The notes under the pieces are model-generated. The model was not told where the DNA came from. It searched no databases and worked only from the letters and a program-made list of their open reading frames with translations. 34,095 bases of DNA. It comes from Ascidiaceihabitans sp. Lineage in GTDB: Bacteria; Pseudomonadota; Alphaproteobacteria; Rhodobacterales; Rhodobacteraceae. The stretch spans positions 1 to 34,095 of the forward strand of contig JAOKHV010000017.1 in the NCBI GenBank assembly GCA_028248455.1. The letters are read 5' to 3'. Below are positions 8,746 to 16,427 of the stretch, in pieces; the stretch's first letter is position 1, and every line of letters begins with the position of its first letter. The position numbers and the translations under genes are program-made.

Positions 8746-9525
8746 ATGGATTTAGGAATTTCGGATAAACGCGCACTGGTCTGTGCATCATCAAAAGGCT
8801 TGGGTTTTGGCTGTGCGCAACAACTTGCTGCGGCTGGTGTGAATCTTGTGATGAACGCACGCGGCTCAGAAGCATTGGAAGCCTCGGCAGCCTCTATTCG
8901 TGCTGAATATGGCGTAGAAGTTGTAACTGTTGCGACCGACGTGACCACGCTTGAAGGTCAAGACACCGTTCTTGCCGCTGCGCAAGGTGTTGATATTCTT
9001 GTTACAAACGCAGGTGGTCCACCTCCTGGTATGTGGTCTGATTGGACCCGTGATGATTTCATCAAAGCCATTGATGCTAATATGCTGACACCAATCACAT
9101 TGATGAAAGCGCTATTGCCGGGCATGATGGACCGTGGCTGGGGACGGGTGGTCAACATTACGTCACAGTCGGTCAAAGCACCGATTGCTGTCTTGGGATT
9201 ATCCAATTCTGCACGTGCAGGTTTGACCGGATATGTCGCGGGCACTTCGCGCCAAGTTGCTGGCCACGGTGTCAATATCAACAATCTTTTACCGGGTATC
9301 CACGACACTGATCGCGCAATTGCACTTGATACGGGTGTTATCAACGCAAAAGGGATCACGATGGAAGAAGCACGTGCAGAACGCGCCGCTACTATTCCCG
9401 CAGGTCGTTATGGTTCGGCCGCTGAATTTGGCGCCGCTTGTGCATTTTTGTGCAGCCAGCATGCTGGATTTATTGTTGGGCAAAACTTGCTGATGGACGG
9501 CGGCGCGACAAACGCAACGCTCTAA
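8746..9525 (+). CDS. SDR-family protein, atypical 3-oxoacyl-ACP-reductase-like
   Basis: A 259-residue Rossmann-fold protein of the short-chain dehydrogenase family. The start ATG 8746 has AAGGAG ten bases upstream; an upstream ATG-less extension from 8704 is not needed. The nucleotide-binding turn is degenerate (CASSKGLGFG, residues 13-22, in place of TGxxxGxG). NAGG is at 88-91 and NITSQS with Ser140 is kept, but the usual YxxxK catalytic pair is missing: the matching segment reads LSNSARAGL (152-160), with Arg157 where Lys is expected. The C-terminal GQNLLMDGG motif is typical. This matches a known subgroup of beta-ketoacyl-reductase-like SDRs lacking the full catalytic tetrad, so its enzymatic role is uncertain. 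A ruined DNA-alkylation-repair gene begins directly after its stop. Confidence 0.88.
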   Translation: MDLGISDKRALVCASSKGLGFGCAQQLAAAGVNLVMNARGSEALEASAASIRAEYGVEVVTVATDVTTLEGQDTVLAAAQGVDILVTNAGGPPPGMWSDWTRDDFIKAIDANMLTPITLMKALLPGMMDRGWGRVVNITSQSVKAPIAVLGLSNSARAGLTGYVAGTSRQVAGHGVNINNLLPGIHDTDRAIALDTGVINAKGITMEEARAERAATIPAGRYGSAAEFGAACAFLCSQHAGFIVGQNLLMDGGATNATL

Positions 9526-9527
9526 TC

Positions 9528-10660
9528 ACGGCAACGGCAAAAGAACGGTTCTCGTTAAAGGACCATTTGTTTAACCCTGAGACAATTGGGCGGCTAGCGC
9601 AGGAATTTGGCGCTGGTATCCCATCCTTTGATGGAACGCGTTTTGAGAGCGAAGCCTTAGCGGGCTTCGCGGATCGCGAGCTGCTACAGCGTCTTGAATG
9701 GATGGCAGATTGCTTGGAAACGCAGCTCGCGTCTGACTTTCCAACAATGGCGGATCAACTTGAGACGGCGATGCCTAAGATGTTGAACCCAACCTTGAGT
9801 GATGGCGACTTTGGCCATTTTATTCACGCGGTTCCCGGTGTTTTGGCTGTGCGGCATGGACTTGAAGATCACCGTGAACGTGCCCTTGATCTATTTATGA
9901 AGCGACAAAGCGCTTTTCGATGGAATTTTATATCAGACCCTTCTTTAATCGTTGGCCCGATTAAACGTTGGCACGCCTTTCCTTGTGGGCGCAGGATGAA
10001 AACTATCATGTCCGTCGTTTGGTGAGCGAGGGGACACGGCCACTTTTGCCTTGGGCTCAGTCGGTTACCTTGACGCAAGAGCAAACCATTCCATTTTTGG
10101 ATGCGTTGCATGCGGACATTGCGCGGTTTGTAACCCGTTCAGTCGCAAACCACATGAATGACATAGCTAAGATTAATGCCGACATAGTTGTTTCGCTACT
10201 GTCTGATTGGAAAAAACAGGGTCTCCAATCGGTTAAAGAGCTGGATTGGATGACCCGCCACAGCCTTCGGACCCTTGTAAAACAGGGGCATTTGGGCGCG
10301 CTTGAGTTGCTGGGGTACAGTAAGGACGTGCCTGTTTCCGTCGATGCACGAATACTCACTCCTGTTGTGATGATGGGTGATGCCGTTTCATTTGAGATTG
10401 CGATTTCTGCACAAACGCAATGCCCTGTGCTCGTCGATTACAGGATCGAATTTGCGCGTGCCGATGGCAGACGTGCTGAAAAGGTATTCAAATTGAAGCA
10501 GGGTAAGGTTGGACCAAGTTTACCGCTGAACCTGAAAAAGGTACATAAGTTGAAGGCGGATGCGACCACCTTTACTTTTTTTGAAGGCGCGCATCACATC
10601 ACAATTCAGGTCAACGGTGTCGATCATACGGTTTTGGATTTCCAGATAACCTCCAATTAA
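9528..10660 (+). pseudogene. Broken DNA alkylation repair (AlkC/AlkD-like HEAT-repeat) gene
   Basis: Two open frames join into one protein of about 377 residues resembling the DNA_alkylation HEAT-repeat glycosylases that remove alkylated bases (AlkC-like). The first part (to about 9900) carries RLEWMADCLETQL, FGHFIHAVPGVLAVRHGLED and ERALDLFMK; the second carries ATKRFSMEFYIRPFFNRW, LARLSLWAQDENYHVRRLVSE and LVKQGHLGALELLGY, the helical-repeat signature. Damage: one base missing at about 9901 (ATGAAG followed by CGACAAAG instead of GCGACAAAG) and then an in-frame TAA at 9962-9964, where AAA would give the expected Lys. No start codon is found in the first frame; an ACG at 9528-9530, 2 bases after the SDR stop and followed by ATATAKERF, may be a mutated ATG. 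The C-terminal domain is intact to TAA 10660. Confidence 0.85.
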
Positions 10661-10750
10661 CACATCACAATGCAGTGTATTGCCGTTCTGTAGTGGCGCA
10701 AATGTTACGAGGCTGTTAGAGCGATCACGATTTATTTGCCCGAGGAAGTC

Positions 10751-12109
10751 ATGCAAGCCACAGCCCTAATCGTTATTTTTGCACTTGTTGTTATAGCTAG
10801 TCTTTTTGCTGCACCGCGTCGTGCAACGGTCGATGGTTTCTTTGGTGGTATGTCTGGGAATGGCAGCGCACCTGATCTTTGGGCTTTAGTATTAAGCCAA
10901 GTGACAACTTGGATTTTTGCGCGAAGTCTTATGAACGCAGCCATCTTGGGGTACTTTTACGGAATCGTGGGCACTTTGGCTTACGCGGGGTATTACGCTT
11001 CATTCCTAACTGGTGGCTTCATTGTCTTGCGTTTGCGCGAGGGTGGGGCAACGTCAGTTCAGGATTGGCTTGGTGCGCGCTTTGGCAAAGCAGGAACAAC
11101 AACCTATAATGTGGTCGTCGGTCTGCGCCTTCTGTCTGAAGTTTTTGCGAACCTATTGGTCGTTGGGTTGATTGCAGAGGCTGTGTTGGGTGGATCTGGT
11201 ACATTGGCGATACTTACCGTTGCTGTTTTTGGTTTTGCCTATTCCGCATGGGGTGGCTTAAGTGCTGCACTGCGCACGGACGTCATCCAGATGGTTTTTT
11301 TCCTTGTTGCCTTTGGTGCAGCCTTCATCGCGCTGATTGCTGGTCCTGATTTTAATCTGGGTGCGGTTTTAACCGCTCCAGGTACTTCTGGGCGGTATAA
11401 TGGCTGGGTTTTACTAGTGGTTGCCGCGCTTCAGGTGTTTTCCTATCCAGCACATGATCCCGTGATGATGGACCGTGGATTTATTGCGGACAAAGAGACA
11501 ACACGCCGCTCTTTCCTGTATGCCTTTTGGATTTCAACACTGTGCATCATTGGATTTGGTTTTTTTGGCATCCAAGCCAGCCTTACAGGTGCCGAATATG
11601 ACGGTGAATTGATCGGCACGTGGAGCACTATGTTCCCTGCGTGGGTATTTGTATTATTGATGGTGTCGCTGTTGGTGTCAGCACTCAGCACTTTGGACAG
11701 CGCACTTGCGTCTGCGGCACGTTTGGTTGTTGACGAGCTACGTCTAGCGCCGCGCAGCCTCAATGGCGGACGCGCCGTGATGGTTGTCTTTATGTTGGCA
11801 GGTGGTGCTTTAACACTGTGGGGTAATAAGACGCTGTTTGACGCTGTTGCCGTGTCAGGAACTGCATCTATGTTTCTGTCACCTGTCTTGATCGTTGGAT
11901 TGGTGATGGGGCGTCAAATCGCACTTTGGTCTTATCTTGTGGCGTTCACATCAGCCATTCTAGGAGCATTTTCCTATTTTGGTCGCGCTTGGCCCAGCAT
12001 TGCCAGCATCCTTCCTGAAGGTCACAAATACGAACAGTTGTTAGTGATTTGCATTGTTGTTTTGGTTGTTGGCTTTGCCGCAGTGCTTGCGGGGGCGCGG
12101 AAGGGCTGA
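10751..12109 (+). CDS. Na+/solute symporter family (SSF) transporter
   Basis: A 452-residue integral membrane protein with about 12-13 hydrophobic segments and the SSF pattern (conserved WGGLSAALRTDVIQM near the middle, an amphipathic VSALSTLDSALASAARLVVDE segment with the Na+-site serines and threonines toward the C-terminus). SSF members import amino acids, sugars, vitamins or organic acids with sodium. I chose ATG 10751 because GAGGA lies 4 bases upstream; the frame also opens at TTG 10736. An ABC ATPase gene starts 46 bases after the stop with only a small hairpin between them, so they may be cotranscribed. The substrate cannot be told from sequence; it is somewhat shorter than PutP-type proteins. 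Confidence 0.87.
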   Translation: MQATALIVIFALVVIASLFAAPRRATVDGFFGGMSGNGSAPDLWALVLSQVTTWIFARSLMNAAILGYFYGIVGTLAYAGYYASFLTGGFIVLRLREGGATSVQDWLGARFGKAGTTTYNVVVGLRLLSEVFANLLVVGLIAEAVLGGSGTLAILTVAVFGFAYSAWGGLSAALRTDVIQMVFFLVAFGAAFIALIAGPDFNLGAVLTAPGTSGRYNGWVLLVVAALQVFSYPAHDPVMMDRGFIADKETTRRSFLYAFWISTLCIIGFGFFGIQASLTGAEYDGELIGTWSTMFPAWVFVLLMVSLLVSALSTLDSALASAARLVVDELRLAPRSLNGGRAVMVVFMLAGGALTLWGNKTLFDAVAVSGTASMFLSPVLIVGLVMGRQIALWSYLVAFTSAILGAFSYFGRAWPSIASILPEGHKYEQLLVICIVVLVVGFAAVLAGARKG

Positions 12110-12118
12110 TAACTGCTA

Positions 12119-12139
12119 ATCCGACACTTTTCATCGGAT
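12119..12139. other. Intercistronic hairpin between symporter and ABC ATPase genes
   Basis: ATCCGA (12119-12124) and TCGGAT (12134-12139) form a perfect 6-bp stem with a 9-base loop. It is followed by AATAAAGG, not a T-run, so it is more likely to affect mRNA stability or translation of the ATPase than to terminate. Confidence 0.3.
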
Positions 12140-12155
12140 AATAAAGGCTGCATCG

Positions 12156-13256
12156 TTGAGCACTCCTAATGACTACACGCCACGGCTGGAAATCCGTAAC
12201 TTGCGCCGCAGCTTTGATGGCCGCGCAGTTGTTGATGATGTTTCCCTGAAGATTATGCCTGGACAGGTGACCTGTCTGCTTGGCCCATCTGGTTGTGGTA
12301 AGTCTACCACTTTGCGGATGATTGCTGGCGTCGAAATGCAAGACAGCGGCGAAATTTACGTAGATGGCAAACTGATTTGTGACACGGTCATGCGCGTTCC
12401 GCCTGAACGGCGTGAAATTGGCCTGATGTTTCAAGATTTTGCATTGTTTCCCCATCTTAGCGTGGCCGACAACGTGGCCTATGGCCTGACTGGGTCGAAG
12501 GCCGACAAGCGCGCGCGCGTCGAGGAATTGCTTTCCCGTGTGGGACTTTCACAGTTCATTGACGTGTACCCGCATCAGTTATCTGGTGGTGAACAACAAC
12601 GTGTTGCTTTGGCTCGTGCCTTGGCTCCACGACCACGAATTATGCTAATGGATGAGCCATTCTCTGGGCTTGATAATCGCCTGCGAGATGGCATTCGTGA
12701 TGAAACGCTGAGTATTCTGAAAGAGGAAGATACTGCGGTACTTCTTGTGACGCATGAGCCTTATGAGGCGATGCGTATGGCCGATGAAATTGCATTGATG
12801 CGCAACGGCAAAATCGTGCAGCAAGGTGCACCTTACAACGTTTACACACGACCGCTGGATCGTACATCTGTTGCGTTCTTTAGCGACGCGAACATGCTTA
12901 ACGCCACAGTCGAAGGCGCATTGGCAATGACCCCCTTTGGACGGTTCTTAGCGCCCGGGATGCCTGACGGAACAAAGGTTGATATCACCTTTCGTCCACA
13001 ACACCTGCGGATTGATTTTGATCGTGCGGGCGAGGGCCCAAAGCCAACGCCTGCCGATGGAACCGCAGCGCGTGCCGTTGTTGAACGTGCACGTTTCATG
13101 GGCAACGAAAGCCTTGTGGAATTTCGCTTAGACTACGATGATACATTGATGAAGGCCACCGTACCCAATGTTTTCTTACCCAAAGCTGGGACTGTGATGT
13201 GGTTGACTGTGCCACGCGACAGATGTTTTGTATTTCAAGAAGATGAGGCTAAGTGA
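12156..13256 (+). CDS. ABC transporter ATP-binding protein (FbpC/PotA-like)
   Basis: A 366-residue ABC ATPase of the importer type that energises uptake of iron, polyamines, sugars or thiamine. Walker A GPSGCGKST is at residues 43-51, the signature LSGGEQQRVALARAL near 139, Walker B IMLMDEPFSGLD, the H-loop VTHEPYEA, and a C-terminal TOBE-like region (about 230-360). The likely start is TTG 12156, with AAAGG 8 bases upstream and residues MSTPNDYTPRLEIRNL giving the usual N-terminus. No permease or substrate-binding protein gene is adjacent; the neighbours are an SSF symporter and two Lin0512 proteins, the first overlapping its stop codon (TGATG). Its transport partner is therefore unknown. 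Confidence 0.92.
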   Translation: MSTPNDYTPRLEIRNLRRSFDGRAVVDDVSLKIMPGQVTCLLGPSGCGKSTTLRMIAGVEMQDSGEIYVDGKLICDTVMRVPPERREIGLMFQDFALFPHLSVADNVAYGLTGSKADKRARVEELLSRVGLSQFIDVYPHQLSGGEQQRVALARALAPRPRIMLMDEPFSGLDNRLRDGIRDETLSILKEEDTAVLLVTHEPYEAMRMADEIALMRNGKIVQQGAPYNVYTRPLDRTSVAFFSDANMLNATVEGALAMTPFGRFLAPGMPDGTKVDITFRPQHLRIDFDRAGEGPKPTPADGTAARAVVERARFMGNESLVEFRLDYDDTLMKATVPNVFLPKAGTVMWLTVPRDRCFVFQEDEAK

Positions 13257-13603
13257 TGCGACTTTTGACAGAATTTGGAATGGGCACTTCGCTGCGCCGT
13301 GGGGACTATACCCAAGCTGCAAAGCGTGCGGTCCAAGATGCGCTTTGGCACAATTCGATCAATTTGGCGGAGCTGTTTGATTTCCCAAAAGATGCAATGC
13401 AAATCACTGTCGAGATCGCGGTTCGGAAACCTGAAGAGGTTGACGTTAAAGCTCTGGCCGAGGTGTTCCCATACGGCAAGACGACATTCACGCTTCACAA
13501 AGGTGGCTTAGATGTAGCGCGCCCTGAAGGCACCGGAAACCCGACGATTATGGCCAACGTTGCCTTGTCTGTCGCCTTTGATATGGAGCGTTCGGATGAC
13601 TGA
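13256..13603 (+). CDS. Lin0512-family protein, first of a tandem pair
   Basis: A 115-residue cytoplasmic protein of the Lin0512 family (TIGR02058 type), whose function is unknown. The family motif GMGTSLRRGDYTQAAKRAVQDAL is visible near residues 8-30 (glycine-rich turn followed by a helix), with a DAMQITVEIAVRKPEEVD strand region and a C-terminal beta/alpha segment. The ATG overlaps the ABC ATPase stop as TGATG, so translation is coupled. It is a divergent paralogue of the next gene: both share GMG-x2-L-x3-DYT-x-A-x2-RA-x2-DA and DAM-x-[IV]-x-V-x-[IV]-x-V. The tandem arrangement suggests a hetero-oligomer; that is inference. Confidence 0.85.
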   Translation: MRLLTEFGMGTSLRRGDYTQAAKRAVQDALWHNSINLAELFDFPKDAMQITVEIAVRKPEEVDVKALAEVFPYGKTTFTLHKGGLDVARPEGTGNPTIMANVALSVAFDMERSDD

Positions 13604-13970
13604 TAGTGTTCAAGAACAGCGCATTATTATCGAAATGGGCATGGGCAACGATTTGCACGGTATGGATTACACCAAGGCCTGTTCGCGTGCGATCGAAGAT
13701 GCATTTCGCCACTCATCATTGCCGTTATTTGGGGCGCTTGAAATGTCGCACGACGCGATGCGTGTTCAGGTGACGGTTGGCGTTCAAGAGCCTGACAAAG
13801 TTAATGTCGATATGTTGGTTGCCAAACTGCCACGCGGGCGCGTCGAAGTAACCGCCGTGTTTGGCGGGATGAACGTTGTTGCCGAAAATGGTAGCGATAT
13901 AATTGTTATTGCACAGGCAGCTGTGGAAGCGTTTTTGCCACCACAAAAAGGTTGGAAGCTGAAAAGCTAA
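13596..13970 (+). CDS. Lin0512-family protein, second of a tandem pair
   Basis: A 124-residue paralogue of the preceding gene. The motif MGMGNDLHGMDYTKACSRAIEDAF (about residues 14-37) is closer to the family consensus than that of the first copy, which has Arg-Arg where this one has His-Gly. I chose ATG 13596, which overlaps the first copy's stop by 8 bases and has GGAG about 6 bases upstream; the longer frame from 13560 lies inside the first copy. No signal peptide or membrane segment. Its TAA (13968-13970) overlaps the stop of the convergent regulator gene. Function unknown; context suggests a link to the ABC ATPase and symporter. Confidence 0.87.
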   Translation: MTDSVQEQRIIIEMGMGNDLHGMDYTKACSRAIEDAFRHSSLPLFGALEMSHDAMRVQVTVGVQEPDKVNVDMLVAKLPRGRVEVTAVFGGMNVVAENGSDIIVIAQAAVEAFLPPQKGWKLKS

Positions 13971-14632
13971 GGTTCGTAATCACTTAAGTGTTTTCCAACT
14001 TCATCAACGAACATTTCAGGCCGCGCTTCTGCTGTTTGAATGAGATCAATTCGGAAGACGTGGAATGCTGATTTGCGTTCGCACCATGCGGTCAATGTCC
14101 AGACACGGCCCCAATATTCGATCTGTAGCGGGCGCACAGTACGTGTGGTTACCCTATGACCCTTAGAATTGTAGGTTATCTGTAGCTTCTGTTTGGCCTT
14201 AATTGCCGCACGGATCAACGGCATGTACGAGACCCCGCGTGCTGCGTCTGCAAAGGGGGAACGTGCAAATTTCCATGCATCTGCTGAGTCTATGCTGCGT
14301 TCCGGGAGTGCATTGTCTAGCTTTTTAGCAAGACTTTGGGCCGCTGCGCGAAAGTTCGGGTCAGCGGCTTCAACAACAATTGCCAATCCTAGGTTCAAAA
14401 CCTCAAGTTCAGCTTGTGTCAGCGTTATTGGGGGTAGGGTGGTGACGTCCAACGTGCGATACCCAATGCCGCGCGACCCCTCAATTGGTACGCCCGACGC
14501 GATCAGCTGATCCATATCGCGGTAGATCGTGCGCACCGATACATCCATAGCATCGGCAATATCAGAAGCGCGATGCAACGTACCACCTCGCAACATTTGC
14601 ATTATTTCAAATAGGCGGTCGGATTTTTGCAT
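13967..14632 (-). CDS. YafY-type transcriptional regulator (HTH_11 + WYL domain)
   Basis: A 221-residue DNA-binding regulator. An N-terminal winged HTH (MQKSDRLFEIMQMLRGGTLH to about residue 55, with the recognition-helix segment DVSVRTIYRDMDQL) is joined to a C-terminal WYL domain (about 135-210; KQKLQITYNSKGH, then RTVRPLQIEYWGRVWTLTAWC). WYL domains usually sense a small molecule or nucleotide ligand. The ATG 14632 has AAGG 6 bases upstream. A 10-bp perfect palindrome at 14673-14696 lies 41 bases upstream and is a good candidate operator for autoregulation. It converges on the Lin0512 pair with overlapping stops and diverges from tatA; the true target is unknown. Confidence 0.9.
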   Translation of the reverse strand: MQKSDRLFEIMQMLRGGTLHRASDIADAMDVSVRTIYRDMDQLIASGVPIEGSRGIGYRTLDVTTLPPITLTQAELEVLNLGLAIVVEAADPNFRAAAQSLAKKLDNALPERSIDSADAWKFARSPFADAARGVSYMPLIRAAIKAKQKLQITYNSKGHRVTTRTVRPLQIEYWGRVWTLTAWCERKSAFHVFRIDLIQTAEARPEMFVDEVGKHLSDYEP

Positions 14633-14672
14633 GCTGTACCTTGTTTACGTGCAGCCATCCTAGCAAAGAACC

Positions 14673-14696
14673 CAACTGACATAAACATGTCAGTTG
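14673..14696. promoter_or_regulatory. Palindromic operator candidate upstream of the YafY-type regulator
   Basis: CAACTGACAT (14673-14682) and ATGTCAGTTG (14687-14696) are perfect 10-bp inverted arms with a 4-base spacer (AAAC). It sits 41 bases before the regulator start in the divergent yafY-tatA region and lacks a T-run, so an operator is more likely than a terminator. A second, looser pair TTTGACTA/TAGTCAAA (14704-14711, 14740-14747) lies beside it. Confidence 0.55.
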
Positions 14697-14850
14697 CATC
14701 GTGTTTGACTATTTCATGGCATAATTGCCAATCGCATCTTAGTCAAAATGCTCATTCCCGCTTTTCCCTGCCCAATTTGCTGACTAGAAAGGAAATCAAT
14801 AGATGAGGTGCGCCCTTGAGCGCACGAGACATAAAAATAGGAGACAATTT

Positions 14851-15072
14851 ATGTCACTAGGACCTTGGCAAGTATTGCTAATCGCTGTTGTTGTATTGGT
14901 GCTTTTTGGGCGCGGCAAGATCAGTTCATTGATGGGTGAAGTCGGTAAAGGCATCACATCATTCAAAAAAGGCATTTCTGAAGGCACCAAAGAGATGGAA
15001 GACGAAGCAGCTGATGTTGCTGAGACCATCAAAGACGTGACGCCTGAATCTGACAAAGAAGACAAGGTCTAA
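14851..15072 (+). CDS. tatA: Sec-independent protein translocase subunit TatA
   Basis: A 73-residue Tat component that oligomerises to let folded proteins with twin-arginine signal peptides cross the inner membrane. One N-terminal membrane helix (GPWQVLLIAVVVLVLF, residues 4-19), the FG hinge at 19-20, an amphipathic helix (GKISSLMGEVGKGITSFKKG) and an acidic tail (EDEAADVAE...ESDKEDK). I chose ATG 14851 because AGGAG lies upstream and the family begins MSLGPWQ; the longer frame from ATG 14803 has no support. It heads tatA-tatB-tatC, with tatB 3 bases downstream. Confidence 0.96.
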   Translation: MSLGPWQVLLIAVVVLVLFGRGKISSLMGEVGKGITSFKKGISEGTKEMEDEAADVAETIKDVTPESDKEDKV

Positions 15073-15075
15073 GCC

Positions 15076-15531
15076 ATGTTTGGAATGGGCGGGGTCGAGA
15101 TGCTGGTGATCGGCATCGTCGCCCTTATTGTGGTCGGTCCCAAGGACCTGCCAATGTTGTTTCGCAATGTTGGTCAGTTCGTCGGCAAGGCTCGTGGCAT
15201 GGCACGCGAATTTCAATTCGCTATGAACAAAGCCGTGGACGATTCGGGGATGAAAGGTATCTCAAAAAGTCTCAAGGCGGCGACCAACCCGTTTGGATCG
15301 GCCCTAGACAGCGTTAAAGATGCTGCCGCCGATGCTACAAAGGATTTGAACATTGATCCTGAAAGCGAGACAGGCAAGTTGGCTGCTAAACGTGCGGAGC
15401 AGACCAAGAAGATCCAAGCATCTACTGCACGCGCTGCTGCAACACGCAAAGCAGACGAAGCTGCTGCTGCATTGGCCAAGGCTGATGAGGCAGAGGCCGC
15501 GCTGAAACCCTCACCGAAGAGTGAAACATGA
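15076..15531 (+). CDS. tatB: Sec-independent protein translocase subunit TatB
   Basis: A 151-residue Tat component that works with TatC as the twin-arginine signal receptor. The short N-terminal helix [21 protein letters not shown] carries the TatB-typical E (Glu8) and the GP hinge, followed by a long amphipathic helix ([25 protein letters not shown]) and a flexible Ala/Lys/Glu-rich tail (about 100-150). Starts 3 bases after tatA and overlaps tatC as ATGA, so the three are translationally coupled. Confidence 0.96.
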   Translation: MFGMGGVEMLVIGIVALIVVGPKDLPMLFRNVGQFVGKARGMAREFQFAMNKAVDDSGMKGISKSLKAATNPFGSALDSVKDAAADATKDLNIDPESETGKLAAKRAEQTKKIQASTARAAATRKADEAAAALAKADEAEAALKPSPKSET

Positions 15532-16427
15532 GCCAAGCTGAAGACCACATGGATGAAAGCAGCGCACCGCTGATTGAACATCTAACCGAACTACGTTCGC
15601 GTTTGATCCGCTCAGTTGCGGCTTTCGTTATTGCGATGCTTTTCTGTTTTATCTTTGCAGGCTACCTATTGGATTTTCTTTTACTTCCAATTGAAAAAAC
15701 TATGCGTGAATTGGGTAATCCTAATCCGGTGATGCAATATACAGCTCCTCAAGAGTATTTCTTTACGCTGTTGCGGATTGCAATGGTCGGTGGGCTTGCC
15801 TTGAGTTTTCCGGTGATTGCGACACAGCTTTGGCGCTTTGTTGCGCCGGGTCTCTATCGCAATGAAAAATCTGCATTCTTACCGTTCATCGTTGCTTCGC
15901 CCGCGTTGTTCATGATTGGGGCGATGTTTGCCCACTTAATCGTAACACCGCTTGCGATGCGCTTTTTTCTAGGCTTTGCGGATCTTCCTTCAATGTTGTC
16001 GCCTTTGCTAACCGTGGCGGAGGACATTTCTGAAAACAAGACGGGCATTGATATCGTGTTTAACGGTAAGGTGAACGAGACGCTTGATATCACATTGAAA
16101 TTGATTGTCGCTTTTGGCCTGTGCTTCCAATTGCCTGTGCTTCTGACGCTTATGGGTAAAGCTGGTTTAATCGATGCCGATGGCCTGCGCCGCGTGCGTA
16201 AATATGCGGTTGTTGGCATTCTGACGCTGGCCGCGGTTGTGACGCCTCCAGATGTTATCACCCAAGTTATTCTGTTTGTCGCTGTTTATGGCCTGTACGA
16301 AATATCCATCCTTTTGGTGGCTCGTGTTGATCGTGATCGTGAAACCAAGCTACGTGAAGATGGTTTCTATGAAGACGACGATGAAGAGCTTTCGGATGAT
16401 GAAGATGACGAGGGTGACCTCAAGTGA
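15528..16427 (+). CDS. tatC: Sec-independent protein translocase subunit TatC
   Basis: A 299-residue six-helix membrane protein, the core receptor of the Tat translocase. The cytoplasmic N-terminus has the family motif [15 protein letters not shown] (residues 12-26), followed by hydrophobic helices, the FxxP-containing [25 protein letters not shown] segment and the conserved [10 protein letters not shown] near 243. The C-terminal 35 or so residues are a strongly acidic, Asp/Glu-rich tail beyond the usual fold. The start overlaps the tatB stop (ATGA), and the next gene overlaps its own stop (GTGA). Confidence 0.97.
   Translation: MSQAEDHMDESSAPLIEHLTELRSRLIRSVAAFVIAMLFCFIFAGYLLDFLLLPIEKTMRELGNPNPVMQYTAPQEYFFTLLRIAMVGGLALSFPVIATQLWRFVAPGLYRNEKSAFLPFIVASPALFMIGAMFAHLIVTPLAMRFFLGFADLPSMLSPLLTVAEDISENKTGIDIVFNGKVNETLDITLKLIVAFGLCFQLPVLLTLMGKAGLIDADGLRRVRKYAVVGILTLAAVVTPPDVITQVILFVAVYGLYEISILLVARVDRDRETKLREDGFYEDDDEELSDDEDDEGDLK

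Noticed and set aside
9438-9527. N-terminal extension of the alkylation repair frame inside the SDR gene
   Set aside because: Those codons overlap the SDR C-terminus in another frame and match nothing in the repair family; the homologous part begins after the SDR stop.
14704-14747. Loose inverted repeat TTTGACTA ... TAGTCAAA
   Set aside because: The arms are short (8 bp) and 28 bases apart; reported only as a side note to the stronger palindrome.
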